A stretch of DNA of 64,000 nucleotides from Sphingomonas aliaeris (GCF_016743815.1 NZ_CP061035.1:2792501-2856500), one strand, 5' to 3'. Shown: positions 20,027 to 29,898, counted from the first letter of the stretch. The notes: a model not told the origin generated them from the sequence alone. Numbers and translations are program-made.

Positions 20027-20410
20027 TCAACGCGTCCACTCCAGCTTGCGCAATTGCACCGTTCGCTCGTCCGTCAGGCGTGTCCGGCACTGGGCGGCGG
20101 CCATGTTCTGCATCGATCCGCCGGCGAATTCGCCGCCCTCGATCACGCATTGCGCGTCGCGGAACTTGAGCCAAGCACGCTGGCTGGCGAGCGTCGCGGC
20201 GGCATAGCCGAACCCGCCGCCGCGCGACCGGTCGGCGGCGTCGCGCCGCTTCATCGCAGCATAGGTGGCGGTCCATTGGCGAGTCATGGCGGCGTCGGCA
20301 CGCTTGAAGGCCGAACCCGCCGTGGCGTTCATCTGCGCCTGCGTCTGTGCGATCGCTGGCGGGGAAAGCAGGGCGGCAACAAGCAGCGCCGCACCGGATC
20401 GGAACATCAT
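20027..20410 (-). CDS. LprI-like (DUF1311) secreted protein, first copy
   Basis: Exported protein of 127 residues. The signal peptide is [22 protein letters not shown]. The mature region has the DUF1311 pattern, [17 protein letters not shown] and [13 protein letters not shown], with two cysteines likely to pair. Its ATG overlaps the natural stop of methylmalonyl-CoA mutase (ATGA) if one base is removed from a C run upstream. As the sequence stands, the mutase frame runs straight into this gene. It has no obvious role in propionate metabolism, and no lipobox cysteine is visible after the signal peptide. Confidence 0.75.
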   Translation of the reverse strand: MMFRSGAALLVAALLSPPAIAQTQAQMNATAGSAFKRADAAMTRQWTATYAAMKRRDAADRSRGGGFGYAAATLASQRAWLKFRDAQCVIEGGEFAGGSMQNMAAAQCRTRLTDERTVQLRKLEWTR

Positions 20411-22549
20411 TCTGCGGCTTCCTCGATCGGGGGGCATGTTGTGGCCGAGCAGCTTTAGCACTTCGCCCGCCGCGCTCACCAGGTTCGTGCCGGGGCCGAA
20501 GATGCCCTGCACCCCGGCATCGCGCAGGAACTGATAGTCCTGCGCCGGGATCACGCCGCCCGCAATCACCTTGATGTCGCCGCGCCCGGCATCCTTCAGA
20601 TGCCCGATCAGTTCGGGGATCAACGTCTTGTGCCCGGCCGCGAGGCTGGACGCGCCGACCACGTCGACGTCGCTTTGGATCGCGAGGTCGGCGGCTTCCT
20701 TCGGCGTCTGGAACAGCGGGCCGGGCACGACGTCAAACCCGAGGTCGCCGAACGCCGAGGAGACGAGGTTCGCGCCGCGATCATGCCCGTCCTGACCCAT
20801 CTTCGCGACGAGCATCCGGGGTTTGCGCCCCATCCGCCGCTCGATCGAGACGACGCCCTGCTTCAGGCCCAGCCAGTTCGCATCGAATTCATGTGCGCCG
20901 CCATAGATGCCGGACACCGGCGTCGGGACGGTGTCGTAGCGGCCGAACACGTCCTCCATCGCCTGCGATATCTCACCCAGCGTCGCGCGCTGGCGGGCGC
21001 ATTCCACCGCCAGTTCCAGCACGTTGGCGGTGCCGCGCGCGCCCTCGCGCAGGGCATCCAGCGCGGCCTGGCATTTCGCCTCGTCGCGGCCTGCCTTGCT
21101 CGTCTTGATGCGCGCGATCTGCGCCTCGCGCACGGCGACGTTATCGACGTCGAGGATGTCGATCGCATCTTCCTGTGCGAGGCGGTATTTGTTGACGCCG
21201 ACGATGACGTCCTCGCCCTTGTCGACACGCGCCGCACGACCGGCGCTGGCTTCCTCGATCATCGCCTTGGGCCAGCCCGCTGCGACCGCCTTGGCCATGC
21301 CGCCCTCGCGTTCGACCCGCTCGATGATCTCCCACGCGCCATCGACCAGCTGCTGCGTCAGGCTTTCGATATAATAGCTGCCGCCCAGCGGATCGACGAC
21401 CTTCGTCATCCCCGTTTCTTCCTGGATGACGATCTGCGTGTTGCGCGCGATGCGGGCGGAGAAATCGGTCGGCAGCGCGATCGCTTCGTCCAGCGCGTTG
21501 GTGTGGAGCGACTGCGTGCCGCCCAGCATCGCCGCCATCGCCTCGATCGTCGTGCGCATGACGTTGTTGTACGGATCCTGCTCGGTCAGCGAGACGCCGC
21601 TGGTCTGGCAATGCGTGCGCAGCATCTTGCTCCGCTCGTCTTTCGCGCCGAGGTTCGTCATCACGCGGTGCCACAGGACGCGCGCGGCGCGCAGCTTCGC
21701 GATCTCCATGAAGAAGTTCATGCCGATCGCGAAGAAGAAGGACAGGCGCCCGGCGAACTTGTCGATGTCGAGACCGCTGGCCACGCCGTATTTCACATAT
21801 TCCCGGCCGTCGGCAATCGTGAAGGCGAGTTCGTGCAGCTGCGTCGCGCCGGCTTCCTGCATGTGATAGCCGCTGATCGAGATGCTGTTGAACTTCGGCA
21901 TCTCGCGCGAGGTATATCCGAAGATGTCCGAGATGATCCGCATGCTCGGTTCGGGTGGGTAGATATACGTGTTGCGGACCATGAACTCCTTGAGGATGTC
22001 GTTCTGGATCGTCCCGTCGAGCTGCGCACGCGGCACGCCCTGTTCCTCGCCCGCGACGATGAAGAAGGCGAGGATCGGGATCACCGCGCCGTTCATCGTC
22101 ATGCTGACCGACATCTGGTCGAGCGGAATGCCGTCGAACAGGATCTTCATGTCGTCGATCGTGTCGATCGCGACGCCCGCCTTGCCGACATCGCCCGTCA
22201 CGCGCGGATGATCGCTGTCATATCCGCGGTGCGTGGCGAGATCGAAGGCGACCGACAGGCCCTTCTGACCCGCCGCGAGGTTGCGCTTGTAGAAGGCGTT
22301 GGAGGCCTCGGCAGTCGAGAAGCCGGCATATTGCCGGATCGTCCACGGGCGCCCGGCATACATGGATGCGCGCACGCCGCGCGTGAACGGCGCGAAACCG
22401 GGCAGGCCGGGATCGATATCGGCGACATCGTCCGCGGTGTAGAGCGGCTTGACCACGATCCCTTCCGGCGTGTGCCAGTCGAGATCCTTGCCCTTCACCT
22501 CCTTCGCGGCGGCTGCGGACCATTGGTCGATCGTCGGCTTGTCTGCCAT
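20407..22549 (-). CDS. scpA: Methylmalonyl-CoA mutase (apparent frameshift near the 3' end)
   Basis: B12-dependent enzyme converting methylmalonyl-CoA to succinyl-CoA, single-chain type of about 713 residues. The N-terminal catalytic barrel has [31 protein letters not shown] and [11 protein letters not shown]. The C-terminal cobalamin domain has the base-off motif [11 protein letters not shown]6 run (20429-20434, G on the plus strand) changes the last residues. With five C the protein ends [10 protein letters not shown] and stops at TGA overlapping the next ATG. With six C it reads through into the LprI-like gene. Start ATG is one base after the hydratase stop, so the two are coupled. Confidence 0.93.
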
Positions 22550-22550
22550 G

Positions 22551-23333
22551 TCAGGCCCCGGTGAAGGTCGGCTTGCGCTTCTGGATGAAGGACAGGCCGC
22601 CCTCCATCGAATCCGACGTTCGGCGTGCCGCGCGCTGGTTTTCCGCCTCGCGCAGCATCGCGCCGGCATAGTCGGTTTCCAGCGCATGGGCGAGGCCGCG
22701 CTTCAGCAAGCCGTACGAAACGGTCGGTCCGGCCGCGAGCCGTTCCGCCAGCGCAAACGCTTCCGAATCCAGAGCATCGTCGGCTACGACCTTGTGGATC
22801 ATGCCCCAATCGAGCGCCTTGGCCGCCGGGACCTTCTCACCCAACATCATCATCTCCGTCGCACGTGCCTTGCCGATCAACCGCGGCAACATCCAACTGG
22901 CCCCGCCATCGGGCACGAGGCCGATATTGACGAACGCCTGCAGGAAATAGCCCGTGTCGCTCGCCACGCAGAAATCGGCGGCCAGCGCGAGGCTGCAGCC
23001 GATCCCCGCCGCCGGACCGCGGACCGCGCTGACCACCGGCACGGGCAGGTCGGCGAACGCCGCCATCGTCGTGTTGTAGTTGCGGGTCAGCGCCTCGTAC
23101 GTGGCCTGCGCCGGATCCTCGGCGGCGAAACTGCCGCCCGCGACATCGGCCCCCGAGCAGAAGGCACGCCTTGCGCCGGTCACCAGTACGGCGCGCGCGC
23201 CATCCAGATCGGCGATCGCATCGCGCAGTTCGTCGAACAGCTGCGGCGGCGCGGCGTTCAGCCGTTCGGGGCGGTTGAGCGTCAGCACCAGCACGGCACC
23301 GCGCCGCTCGCTCAGGATCATTTCGTAGGCCAT
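22551..23333 (-). CDS. Enoyl-CoA hydratase/isomerase family protein
   Basis: Crotonase-fold protein of 260 residues. Visible features are [11 protein letters not shown], the oxyanion-hole segments [12 protein letters not shown] and [16 protein letters not shown], and [17 protein letters not shown] with the hydratase glutamate/aspartate region (PDGG instead of PEGG or PEAG). It may hydrate a branched or short enoyl-CoA feeding propionyl-CoA formation, as in valine or odd-chain breakdown. It lies between mce and the mutase with one-base gaps, firmly in the operon. Confidence 0.88.
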   Translation of the reverse strand: MAYEMILSERRGAVLVLTLNRPERLNAAPPQLFDELRDAIADLDGARAVLVTGARRAFCSGADVAGGSFAAEDPAQATYEALTRNYNTTMAAFADLPVPVVSAVRGPAAGIGCSLALAADFCVASDTGYFLQAFVNIGLVPDGGASWMLPRLIGKARATEMMMLGEKVPAAKALDWGMIHKVVADDALDSEAFALAERLAAGPTVSYGLLKRGLAHALETDYAGAMLREAENQRAARRTSDSMEGGLSFIQKRKPTFTGA

Positions 23334-23334
23334 A

Positions 23335-23754
23335 TCAATGATCCTCTTTCGGGGTTTCCATAAGTTCTACGAGCATGCCGCCGAAGTCGCGCGGGTGGAC
23401 GAAGACGATCGGCGTGCCGTGCGCGCCGATCCGGGGCGCGCCCAGGATGGTGGCGCCGTTCGCGGTCATTTCCGCCACCGCCTGGTCGATATCGGGGACT
23501 TCGAAGCAGACGTGATGCTGGCCGCCCGCCGGGTCCTTTCTAAGGAAGCCGGCGATCGGCGAGCTTTCGTCATACGGCTCGATCAGTTCGATCTGCGTGT
23601 TCGGCGCGTCGATGAAGCAGACCTTCACCCCCTGCGCGGGCAGATCGAACGGCGTCCCGATCACGTCCGCGCCGAGCAAGGTACGATAAGTCTCGATCGA
23701 CTTCTCGATCGAAGGCGTCGCGACGCCGACATGATTGAGCCGCCCGAGCTTCAT
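23335..23754 (-). CDS. mce: Methylmalonyl-CoA epimerase
   Basis: Glyoxalase-fold enzyme of 139 residues that interconverts the S and R forms of methylmalonyl-CoA between the carboxylase and the mutase. Metal ligands are visible in RLNHVGVA, GGQHHVCFEV and GMLVELME. The length is typical. The ATG overlaps the stop of the upstream secreted-protein gene (ATGA), and the stop is one base before the hydratase start. Confidence 0.92.
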   Translation of the reverse strand: MKLGRLNHVGVATPSIEKSIETYRTLLGADVIGTPFDLPAQGVKVCFIDAPNTQIELIEPYDESSPIAGFLRKDPAGGQHHVCFEVPDIDQAVAEMTANGATILGAPRIGAHGTPIVFVHPRDFGGMLVELMETPKEDH

Positions 23755-24305
23755 TTCTTGGCAGCTGCCACGGGTGGCGGCACCTGGCCCAGCGTGTAAC
23801 CGCAGGCGGACAGGACCTGACGGATCGGGGCATCCGTCTTCGGCGCGTCGAACGTGGCCATGAACGCAAAGTTGGACGCGGTCGTCGTTTCGACCTGCAC
23901 CGCTTTCGCCTTGGACAGGAACATCGTCAACGCGGTGACGGCAGGTGCATCGGCATTGTAGGCGACGCGGCCCTGAAACTGCCAGTCATAGGCGATGGCC
24001 GGGCCGTTATCGAACCGCAGACCGACCGATTTCGGCGCATAGGCCCCGTCGGCGGCAGGCTCCTGCAATTGCTGGCGCGACACGAACTGGACCGAGACGA
24101 CCGCCTCCGCGCCTTTGTCGCACTTGACCGTCAGGCGCGACGAGCCGTCGCGTGCGATGACCGACGTGGACACCGACATGGTGCCGTTGGGGTTCGTTTT
24201 GTCGCGGACTTCCCACGCGGCAGGAGCCGGGGCAGCGGACGCGGGGGCAGCGGGCGCAGGGGCCGGTGCAGGCGCGGCGGCTTGAAGCAGGAGCAGGAGA
24301 AGCAT
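23751..24305 (-). CDS. Uncharacterised secreted protein in the propionate operon
   Basis: Protein of 184 residues that I do not recognise. It begins with a leucine-rich signal segment (MLLLLLLQAAAPAPAPAP) and an Ala-Pro linker. A beta-rich body follows with WEVRDKTNPNGTMSVSTSV, SSRLTVKCDKG and a C-terminal single cysteine in QVLSACGYTLGQVPP. A neighbouring GTG could add one residue. It shares four bases with mce, so it is truly part of the operon, yet an envelope protein has no evident metabolic job here. Similar sphingomonad proteins are simply called hypothetical. Confidence 0.7.
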   Translation of the reverse strand: MLLLLLLQAAAPAPAPAPAAPASAAPAPAAWEVRDKTNPNGTMSVSTSVIARDGSSRLTVKCDKGAEAVVSVQFVSRQQLQEPAADGAYAPKSVGLRFDNGPAIAYDWQFQGRVAYNADAPAVTALTMFLSKAKAVQVETTTASNFAFMATFDAPKTDAPIRQVLSACGYTLGQVPPPVAAAKK

Positions 24306-24388
24306 CACGGATTCCTCATCTCGAAACGATTGGACCAGCGAGGGATAGCGCGATTCCGTCGGACTTGGCGAGCAAAGTCATACCCGCA

Positions 24389-25915
24389 TCACAGCGGGAT
24401 GTTGTCATGCTTCTTCCACGGGTTTTCCAACGCCTTGCCGCGCAGCTTGCGCAAGCCGAGCGCGATGCGGCGGCGGGTCGAGTGCGGCTGAATCACCTCG
24501 TCGATAAACCCCTTCGACGCGGCGACGAACGGATTGGCGAAGCGTGCCTCATATTGCGCGGTCTGTTCGGCGATCTCGTCCGGCGTACGCCCCCGGAAGA
24601 TGATCTCGACCGCGCCCTTCGCGCCCATCACCGCGATTTCGGCAGTGGGCCAGGCATAATTGAGGTCGCCGCGCAGATGCTTGGAGGCCATCACGTCATA
24701 TGCGCCGCCATACGCCTTGCGCGTGATGACGGTGATCTTCGGCACGGTCGCCTCGGCATAAGCGAACAGCAATTTCGCGCCGTGCTTGATGATGCCGTTC
24801 AGTTCCTGCGACGTACCCGGCAGGAAGCCCGGCACGTCCACGAAGGTGACGATCGGGATGTCGAACGCATCGCAGAAGCGGACGAAGCGCGCGGCCTTCT
24901 TGGACGAATTGATGTCGAGGCACCCGGCGAGCACCATCGGCTGATTGGCGACGAAGCCGACCGTCCGCCCCTCGATCCGGCCGAACCCGACGATGATATT
25001 CGCCGCATGCGTCGGCTGCACCTCGAAGAAATCGCCTTCGTCGACCGTTTTGCGGATCAGTTCGTGCATGTCGTACGGCTGGTTCGCGCTGGCCGGGACC
25101 AACGTGTCCAGGCTGTCCTCGATCCGGTCCCACGGATCGGACGAGGGACGTTCCGGCACCGCTTCGCGGTTCGACAAGGGAAGGAAGTCCACGAAGTCGC
25201 GGGCCGCGAGCAGCGCCTCGATATCGTTTTCGAAGGCCACATCAGCGACCCCCGACTTCGTGGTATGCGTCACCGCTCCACCCAAATCCTCCTGCGTGAC
25301 GATCTCGTTGGTAACGGTCTTCACTACATCGGGTCCGGTGACGAACATGTATGAGCTATCCTTCACCATGAAGATGAAGTCGGTCATGGCGGGGGAATAG
25401 ACGGCACCCCCGGCGCATGGTCCCATGATGAGGGAAATCTGCGGCACGACGCCGCTGGCCAGCACGTTGCGCTGGAACACTTCCGCGTAACCGCCGAGCG
25501 ATGCGACGCCTTCCTGGATGCGCGCACCGCCGGAATCGTTGAGGCCGATCACGGGCGCGCCGACCTTCAGCGCCATGTCCATGATCTTGCAGATCTTCTG
25601 CGCGTGCCGTTCGGACAGCGAGCCGCCGAACACGGTGAAATCCTGGCTGAAGACGAAGACGAGACGGCCGTTGATCGTGCCCGAACCGGTGACGACGCCG
25701 TCGCCCGGGACGATCTGGTCCTGCATGCCGAAATCGACGCAATTATGCTCGACATACATATCGAGTTCCTCGAACGAGCCGTGATCGAGCAGCACGTCGA
25801 GCCGTTCGCGTGCGGTCAGCTTGCCCTTGGCATGCTGTGCCGCGATCCGCTTCGTTCCCCCACCCAGCCGTGCAGCTTCACGCTTGCGTTCCAGTTCGGC
25901 GAGGGTCGAGGACAT
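24389..25915 (-). CDS. pccB: Propionyl-CoA carboxylase beta subunit
   Basis: Carboxyltransferase subunit of 508 residues that moves CO2 from PccA biotin to propionyl-CoA. It is a duplicated crotonase fold. The N-terminal half has [36 protein letters not shown] and [12 protein letters not shown] (acyl-CoA site). The C-terminal half has [23 protein letters not shown] and the biotin-side [13 protein letters not shown]. The conserved ending [11 protein letters not shown] is intact. First gene of the operon; the divergent promoter region carries TTGCGAA repeats shared with the regulator. Confidence 0.95.
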   Translation of the reverse strand: MSSTLAELERKREAARLGGGTKRIAAQHAKGKLTARERLDVLLDHGSFEELDMYVEHNCVDFGMQDQIVPGDGVVTGSGTINGRLVFVFSQDFTVFGGSLSERHAQKICKIMDMALKVGAPVIGLNDSGGARIQEGVASLGGYAEVFQRNVLASGVVPQISLIMGPCAGGAVYSPAMTDFIFMVKDSSYMFVTGPDVVKTVTNEIVTQEDLGGAVTHTTKSGVADVAFENDIEALLAARDFVDFLPLSNREAVPERPSSDPWDRIEDSLDTLVPASANQPYDMHELIRKTVDEGDFFEVQPTHAANIIVGFGRIEGRTVGFVANQPMVLAGCLDINSSKKAARFVRFCDAFDIPIVTFVDVPGFLPGTSQELNGIIKHGAKLLFAYAEATVPKITVITRKAYGGAYDVMASKHLRGDLNYAWPTAEIAVMGAKGAVEIIFRGRTPDEIAEQTAQYEARFANPFVAASKGFIDEVIQPHSTRRRIALGLRKLRGKALENPWKKHDNIPL

Positions 25916-25962
25916 CGGCAGGCTCCGTCTTTACGAGGCGGCACTTCTTCCCGCCAACGCGG

Positions 25963-26010
25963 ACAAATGCAAATGTGAATTTGCGAAGTTGCGAAGCATC
26001 GGGTTGCGAA
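25963..26010. promoter_or_regulatory. Candidate ScfR/PccR operator between pccB and its regulator
   Basis: ATGCAAAT-GTGA-ATTTGCGAA forms an inverted GCAAAT/ATTTGC pair. It is followed by two more TTGCGAAG copies. ScfR-family regulators such as Rhodobacter PccR are reported to bind paired TTTGCAAA-like half-sites, which this resembles. Its position in the divergent spacer would let the regulator control both pccB and itself. Confidence 0.6.
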
Positions 26011-26047
26011 GTACCGCTCGGTTCTCGCCCCGCGAAAGGTTCGATTA

Positions 26048-27471
26048 TTGCCCCGCCCTGCCCGCGTTTTCGCCGGAGAACAGTTGCGCAGCCTGCGCGC
26101 ATCGGCTGGCCTCAATCAGGCGGCGATGGCCGCGCGACTGGGCGTGTCGGTGAGTTATCTGTCGCAACTGGAAAGCGGTGCGCGGCCGCTGACGCCGAGC
26201 GTGACTGCGGCGCTCCGTCGGCATCATCCACTCGCGCTGGCGGGAATCGAGGATGCAGCACCCGCTTTGCGGCTGTCGGCGCTCGCCAATGCGCTGGCCG
26301 ATCCATTGCTGCCGGCCGCCCCGCCGCCCGATGCGATCGCGCGGCTGGCGGAGGAACGGCCGGAAATCGCGGACCGCTTCATCGCGCTGCACGGGGCGAT
26401 GCGCGCGGCGGAGGAACGGTTGCAGAAGGTCGAGGAATCGCTGGCGGCGGGGACGGCGGGCGCCGGCCATGGGAAGCGGTGCGCGACTGGTTTCACCTGG
26501 GCGGCAATTACGTCGATGCGCTGGACCGGGCGGCGGAGGCGCTGGCTGCGACCCTGTCGCTCGATCCGCAGGGGAACCGCGATGCTGTGTGGGCACCGGC
26601 GATGGCGGGGGCGCAGATGCGGCTGGTCGCCGCGCTTCGCGATGCCGGGATCGCGGTGGCGACCGACGTACGGGAAGGCGCGCTGGCATCGTTCGACGGA
26701 ACCACGCTGACGCTGGGTGCGATGCTGCCGGAGGAGAGCCGCACGTTCCTGCTCGCGCACCGGCTGACCGCGACGCTGTTTGCCGGGCGGATCGAGGAGA
26801 TCGTGGCGGATGCGCCGCTGCCGAACGAGGCGGCGCGCAACCTGCTGCGGATCGGGCTGGCCAATTATGCGGCCGGGGCGCTGATGATGCCCTATACCGC
26901 ATTCCGTCGCGCGGCGCGGGAGATGCGGCATGATATCGACCGGTTGTGCCGCAGGTTCGGCGTCAGTTTCGAACAGGCGTGCCACCGCCTGTCGACGTTG
27001 CAGCGTCCGGGCGCGGAGGGCATCCCCTTCTATTTCTGCCGCGTCGACATGGCGGGAAACATCACCAAGCGGCACAGCGCGACGCGGTTCCAGTTCGCGC
27101 GGTTCGGCGGGGCATGCCCGTTATGGATCGTGCACGAAGCGGTCGCGATCCCCGACCGGATCGTCGTCCAGCATGCGGAGACACCGGACGGCGTGCGTTA
27201 CGTCTCGATGGCGAAGGGGCTGGTCAAGCCGAGCGGCAGCTTCACACGCACCCCGCGCCGTTATGCGGTGACGCTGGGATGCGAGGCCGAGCATGCCGCC
27301 GACTTCGTCTATGCCGATGCGCTAGACCGGTCGGCACCCGCGACGCCGATCGGGATATCCTGTCGCCTGTGCCCACGCGACGATTGCGACCAGCGGGCAT
27401 TTCCGCCCGCGGATCGGGGGATCGCGGTCGACCCGGCGGCACGCGGCATCGTGCCGTACCGGGTGGTGTGA
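26048..27471 (+). CDS. Short-chain fatty acyl-CoA regulator (ScfR/PccR family), frameshifted
   Basis: Cro-type helix-turn-helix at residues about 8-60 (EQLRSLRASAGLNQAAMAAR, VSVSYLSQLESG), then a helical linker. A large C-terminal acyl-CoA-sensing domain (DUF2083-like) follows, with VRDWFHLGGNYVDALDRAAE, GIPFYFCRVDMAGNITKR and a four-cysteine-type end ISCRLCPRDDCDQRAF. The first part reads from a TTG start (AAAGG upstream). The frame changes at the GCGGGGAC run near 26449-26452: adding one G restores AAGDGGRRPWEAVRDW. This is probably the propionyl-CoA-responsive regulator of the facing pcc operon. Confidence 0.85.
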
Positions 27472-27519
27472 ACGCTATCGGTGTGAACGGGGCGGGTTTT
27501 ATCCCGCCCCGTCCGCCAC

Positions 27520-29580
27520 TTACCAGATGTGCACGCGGTCCGCAGGCGCGAGGTACAGCTTGTCGCCGGGCTTCACGTTGAACGCCGTATACCAGGCATC
27601 GACGTTACGAACGATGCCGTTGACGCGGTAGAAAGGCGGCGAGTGCGGGTCGGTCAGCAGCCGCGCACGCGCCGCACCTTCACGCAGCTTCGACTGCCAA
27701 GCCTGCGCATAGGACAGGAAGAAGCGCTGGTCACCGGTCAGCCCGTCGATCGTCTTCGCCTTGCCGTGCGTCGCCTGATACTTCTGATAGGCGGCATAGG
27801 CGGTCTCGATCCCGCCGAGATCGCCGATATTCTCGCCCAAGGTCAGCCCACCCTTGATCCGCGTGCCGGGGATCGGTTCGTAGCCGTCATACTGCTTGCT
27901 GAGCGCAGCGGTCCGCTCGGTGAAAGCCTTGCGGGCTTCGGGCGTCCACCAATTCTCGAACTTGCCCGTGGGGCCGAACTGGCTGCCCTGATCGTCGAAG
28001 CCGTGGCCCATTTCGTGGCCGATGATCGCACCGATCGCACCGTAATTGACCGCCGCATCCGCCTTCGGATCGAAATACGGCGCTTGCAGGATCGCCGCCG
28101 GGAACGTGATCTGGTTGGCCAGCGGGTTGTAATAGGCGTTCACCGTCTGCGGCGTCATGTTCCACAGCGTGCGGTCGACCGGCTTCTTCAGACGATCGAG
28201 ATCAAGCTGATGCTGGAATTCGGCCGAGCGCATCGTGTTGCCGACCGGATCGTTGCGATCGATCTTCAGCGCCGAATAATCGATATACTTGACCGGGTGG
28301 CCGATCCGCGGGTCGAACGCGGCAAGTTTCGCCAGCGCCTGTTCCTTGGTCTTCGGATCCATCCAGTTGTTGGCGGTGATCCGTTCCTTGTACGCGGCGC
28401 GCAGATTGGCGATCAGCTCGTTCATCTTCGCCTCGCTCTCGGGCGGATAGTGGCGCTTGACGTAGATCTCGCCGATCGCTTCGCCCATCGAACCGTTGAC
28501 CGCCGCCAGACCGCGCTTCCACCGGGCACGCTGTTCCGGCTGATCGGACAGTGCCTTGCCGTAGAAGGCGAAGGTCGCGTCGTCGAACGACTTGGGCAGC
28601 ACGCCCGACTTGGACGAGGCGAAGCGGAACTTCATCCAGTCCTGCCACGTCGAAACGGGCGTCGCGGCGAAGATCTTGCCGAGACCGGTCAGCGCGGTCG
28701 ACTGGGTCATGATGACGATCGGAAAGCCTTCATAGCCGGCCGTCTTCAACTGCAGGTCCCAGTCGAATTCGGGGGCGAGCGCCTTGCGCTGCGCGGCGTC
28801 CATCGGCTTCAGCAGCTTCACGAGATCGCGCGACTGTTCCGGCGACCACTGGACCTTCGCCATCTCGGTTTCGAGCGCGATGATGCGATCGGCCCGGGCG
28901 CTGGCATCCGCGGCGGTCTTGGCGACGCCGGACAGCGTCAGCATCTGCGCGACATAGGCGCGGTAGGCGGCGCGGAACCCGTCATACTTCGCGCCGGGCA
29001 GCAGGTAATAATCGCGCCCGCCCATGCCGAGATCGCCTTGCCCCGCAGCGACGGTATAGCGGCTGGGATCGGACGGGTTGGGCAGCTGTCCCACGCCGAC
29101 CGGTGCAGCATAGCCTTCGGTCGCGAACAGGACCTGCAGCTTCGACCGGTCGTTCGCCGCATCGATCTTCGCGAAATATGGCGCGAGCGGTGCGGCACCG
29201 CGCTGCTCGATCGCGGCCTGATCCATGAAGCCGGCATAGAGATCGCCGAGCTGCTTCGCGCCCGCGCCGGTGGCCTCGGGATTGCTCGCGGCATCGGCGA
29301 GGATCTGCTTCACCTGCAGTTCCGCCTGATCCGAGAGGATCACCGATGGGCCAGCGGAGGTGCGGTCCGCCGCGATCTGCGTACGTGCATCCCAGCCGCC
29401 ATTCGCGAAGGTCCAGAAATCGTCACCCGGCTTGACCGACGGATTGCGCGCGGTCGTGTCGATCCCGAACGTGCCGTAGACCGGACCGGATTTAGTCGCC
29501 GCATCCTGCGACACAGCGGGCAAGGCGAAGGCGATGACGGCGGTGGCCGCAGACAGGCGGGCGATGATGGACAGTCGCAA
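27520..29580 (-). CDS. pepO: M13-family zinc metallopeptidase (PepO/neprilysin type)
   Basis: Exported peptidase of 686 residues. Signal peptide LRLSIIARLSAATAVIAFALPAVS. The mature protein starts with a typical M13 N-domain (NPSVKPGDDFWTFANGGW). The zinc site is HEMGH in IGAIIGHEMGHGFDDQGSQF, the third ligand region is ENIGDLGGIETAY, and the upstream substrate strand is VNAYYNPLANQITFPAAI. It degrades oligopeptides in the periplasm. The start is a TTG, supported by GAGGGG eight bases upstream; no ATG lies near it. Confidence 0.92.
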   Translation of the reverse strand: MRLSIIARLSAATAVIAFALPAVSQDAATKSGPVYGTFGIDTTARNPSVKPGDDFWTFANGGWDARTQIAADRTSAGPSVILSDQAELQVKQILADAASNPEATGAGAKQLGDLYAGFMDQAAIEQRGAAPLAPYFAKIDAANDRSKLQVLFATEGYAAPVGVGQLPNPSDPSRYTVAAGQGDLGMGGRDYYLLPGAKYDGFRAAYRAYVAQMLTLSGVAKTAADASARADRIIALETEMAKVQWSPEQSRDLVKLLKPMDAAQRKALAPEFDWDLQLKTAGYEGFPIVIMTQSTALTGLGKIFAATPVSTWQDWMKFRFASSKSGVLPKSFDDATFAFYGKALSDQPEQRARWKRGLAAVNGSMGEAIGEIYVKRHYPPESEAKMNELIANLRAAYKERITANNWMDPKTKEQALAKLAAFDPRIGHPVKYIDYSALKIDRNDPVGNTMRSAEFQHQLDLDRLKKPVDRTLWNMTPQTVNAYYNPLANQITFPAAILQAPYFDPKADAAVNYGAIGAIIGHEMGHGFDDQGSQFGPTGKFENWWTPEARKAFTERTAALSKQYDGYEPIPGTRIKGGLTLGENIGDLGGIETAYAAYQKYQATHGKAKTIDGLTGDQRFFLSYAQAWQSKLREGAARARLLTDPHSPPFYRVNGIVRNVDAWYTAFNVKPGDKLYLAPADRVHIW

Positions 29581-29766
29581 ATTCGGTACCCCTCACTTCA
29601 AGTGTATTGGCGATGCATAGCGCTGCGTCCCGGCAGCGGCAATCGGCAAACAGCGCGGCAAATCAGACAGATAGAATATGCCGATAACCGACTGGGCATG
29701 ACGATCGGGCGTCGCTCGCCCTCGCCGAAGCCCCACCGGTCTTTACCAGTCCACGCAGCGAGCGGC

Positions 29767-29783
29767 TGTAAGAAGATCTTACA
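29767..29783. promoter_or_regulatory. Perfect palindrome TGTAAGA-N3-TCTTACA, candidate activator site
   Basis: A 17-base perfect inverted repeat, unusually A/T-rich for this genome, centred about 63 bases upstream of the GG of the sigma-54 promoter. That is the usual spacing for an enhancer-binding protein. It is a candidate PrsR-binding site; the assignment is inference. Confidence 0.55.
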
Positions 29784-29836
29784 TTAACCAAAGGTTTCGC
29801 CGCCGTTTACCACCGAGACTCGCTGGATTCTTAACT

Positions 29837-29852
29837 TGGCACGTCGATTGCT
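29837..29852 (+). promoter_or_regulatory. Sigma-54 (-24/-12) promoter of the PEP-CTERM gene
   Basis: TTGGCACGTCGATTGCT contains TGGCAC-N5-TTGCT with the invariant GG and GC separated by exactly ten bases. It lies 47 bases ahead of the PEP-CTERM start codon, in the right orientation. The expected transcription start is near 29862. Confidence 0.82.
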
Positions 29853-29898
29853 GATGACGACGCATGATCGCTGTTCGGCGGGGTCAAGGAAAAAGACT

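Noticed and set aside
20600..22564. Long plus-strand open frame opposite scpA
   Set aside because: It mirrors the codon structure of the mutase, has arginine/histidine-rich composition and no domain; a shadow of GC-rich coding DNA.
27529..29787. Long plus-strand open frame opposite the M13 peptidase
   Set aside because: The peptidase on the other strand is complete with HEMGH and a signal peptide; the opposite frame is an artefact of GC bias.
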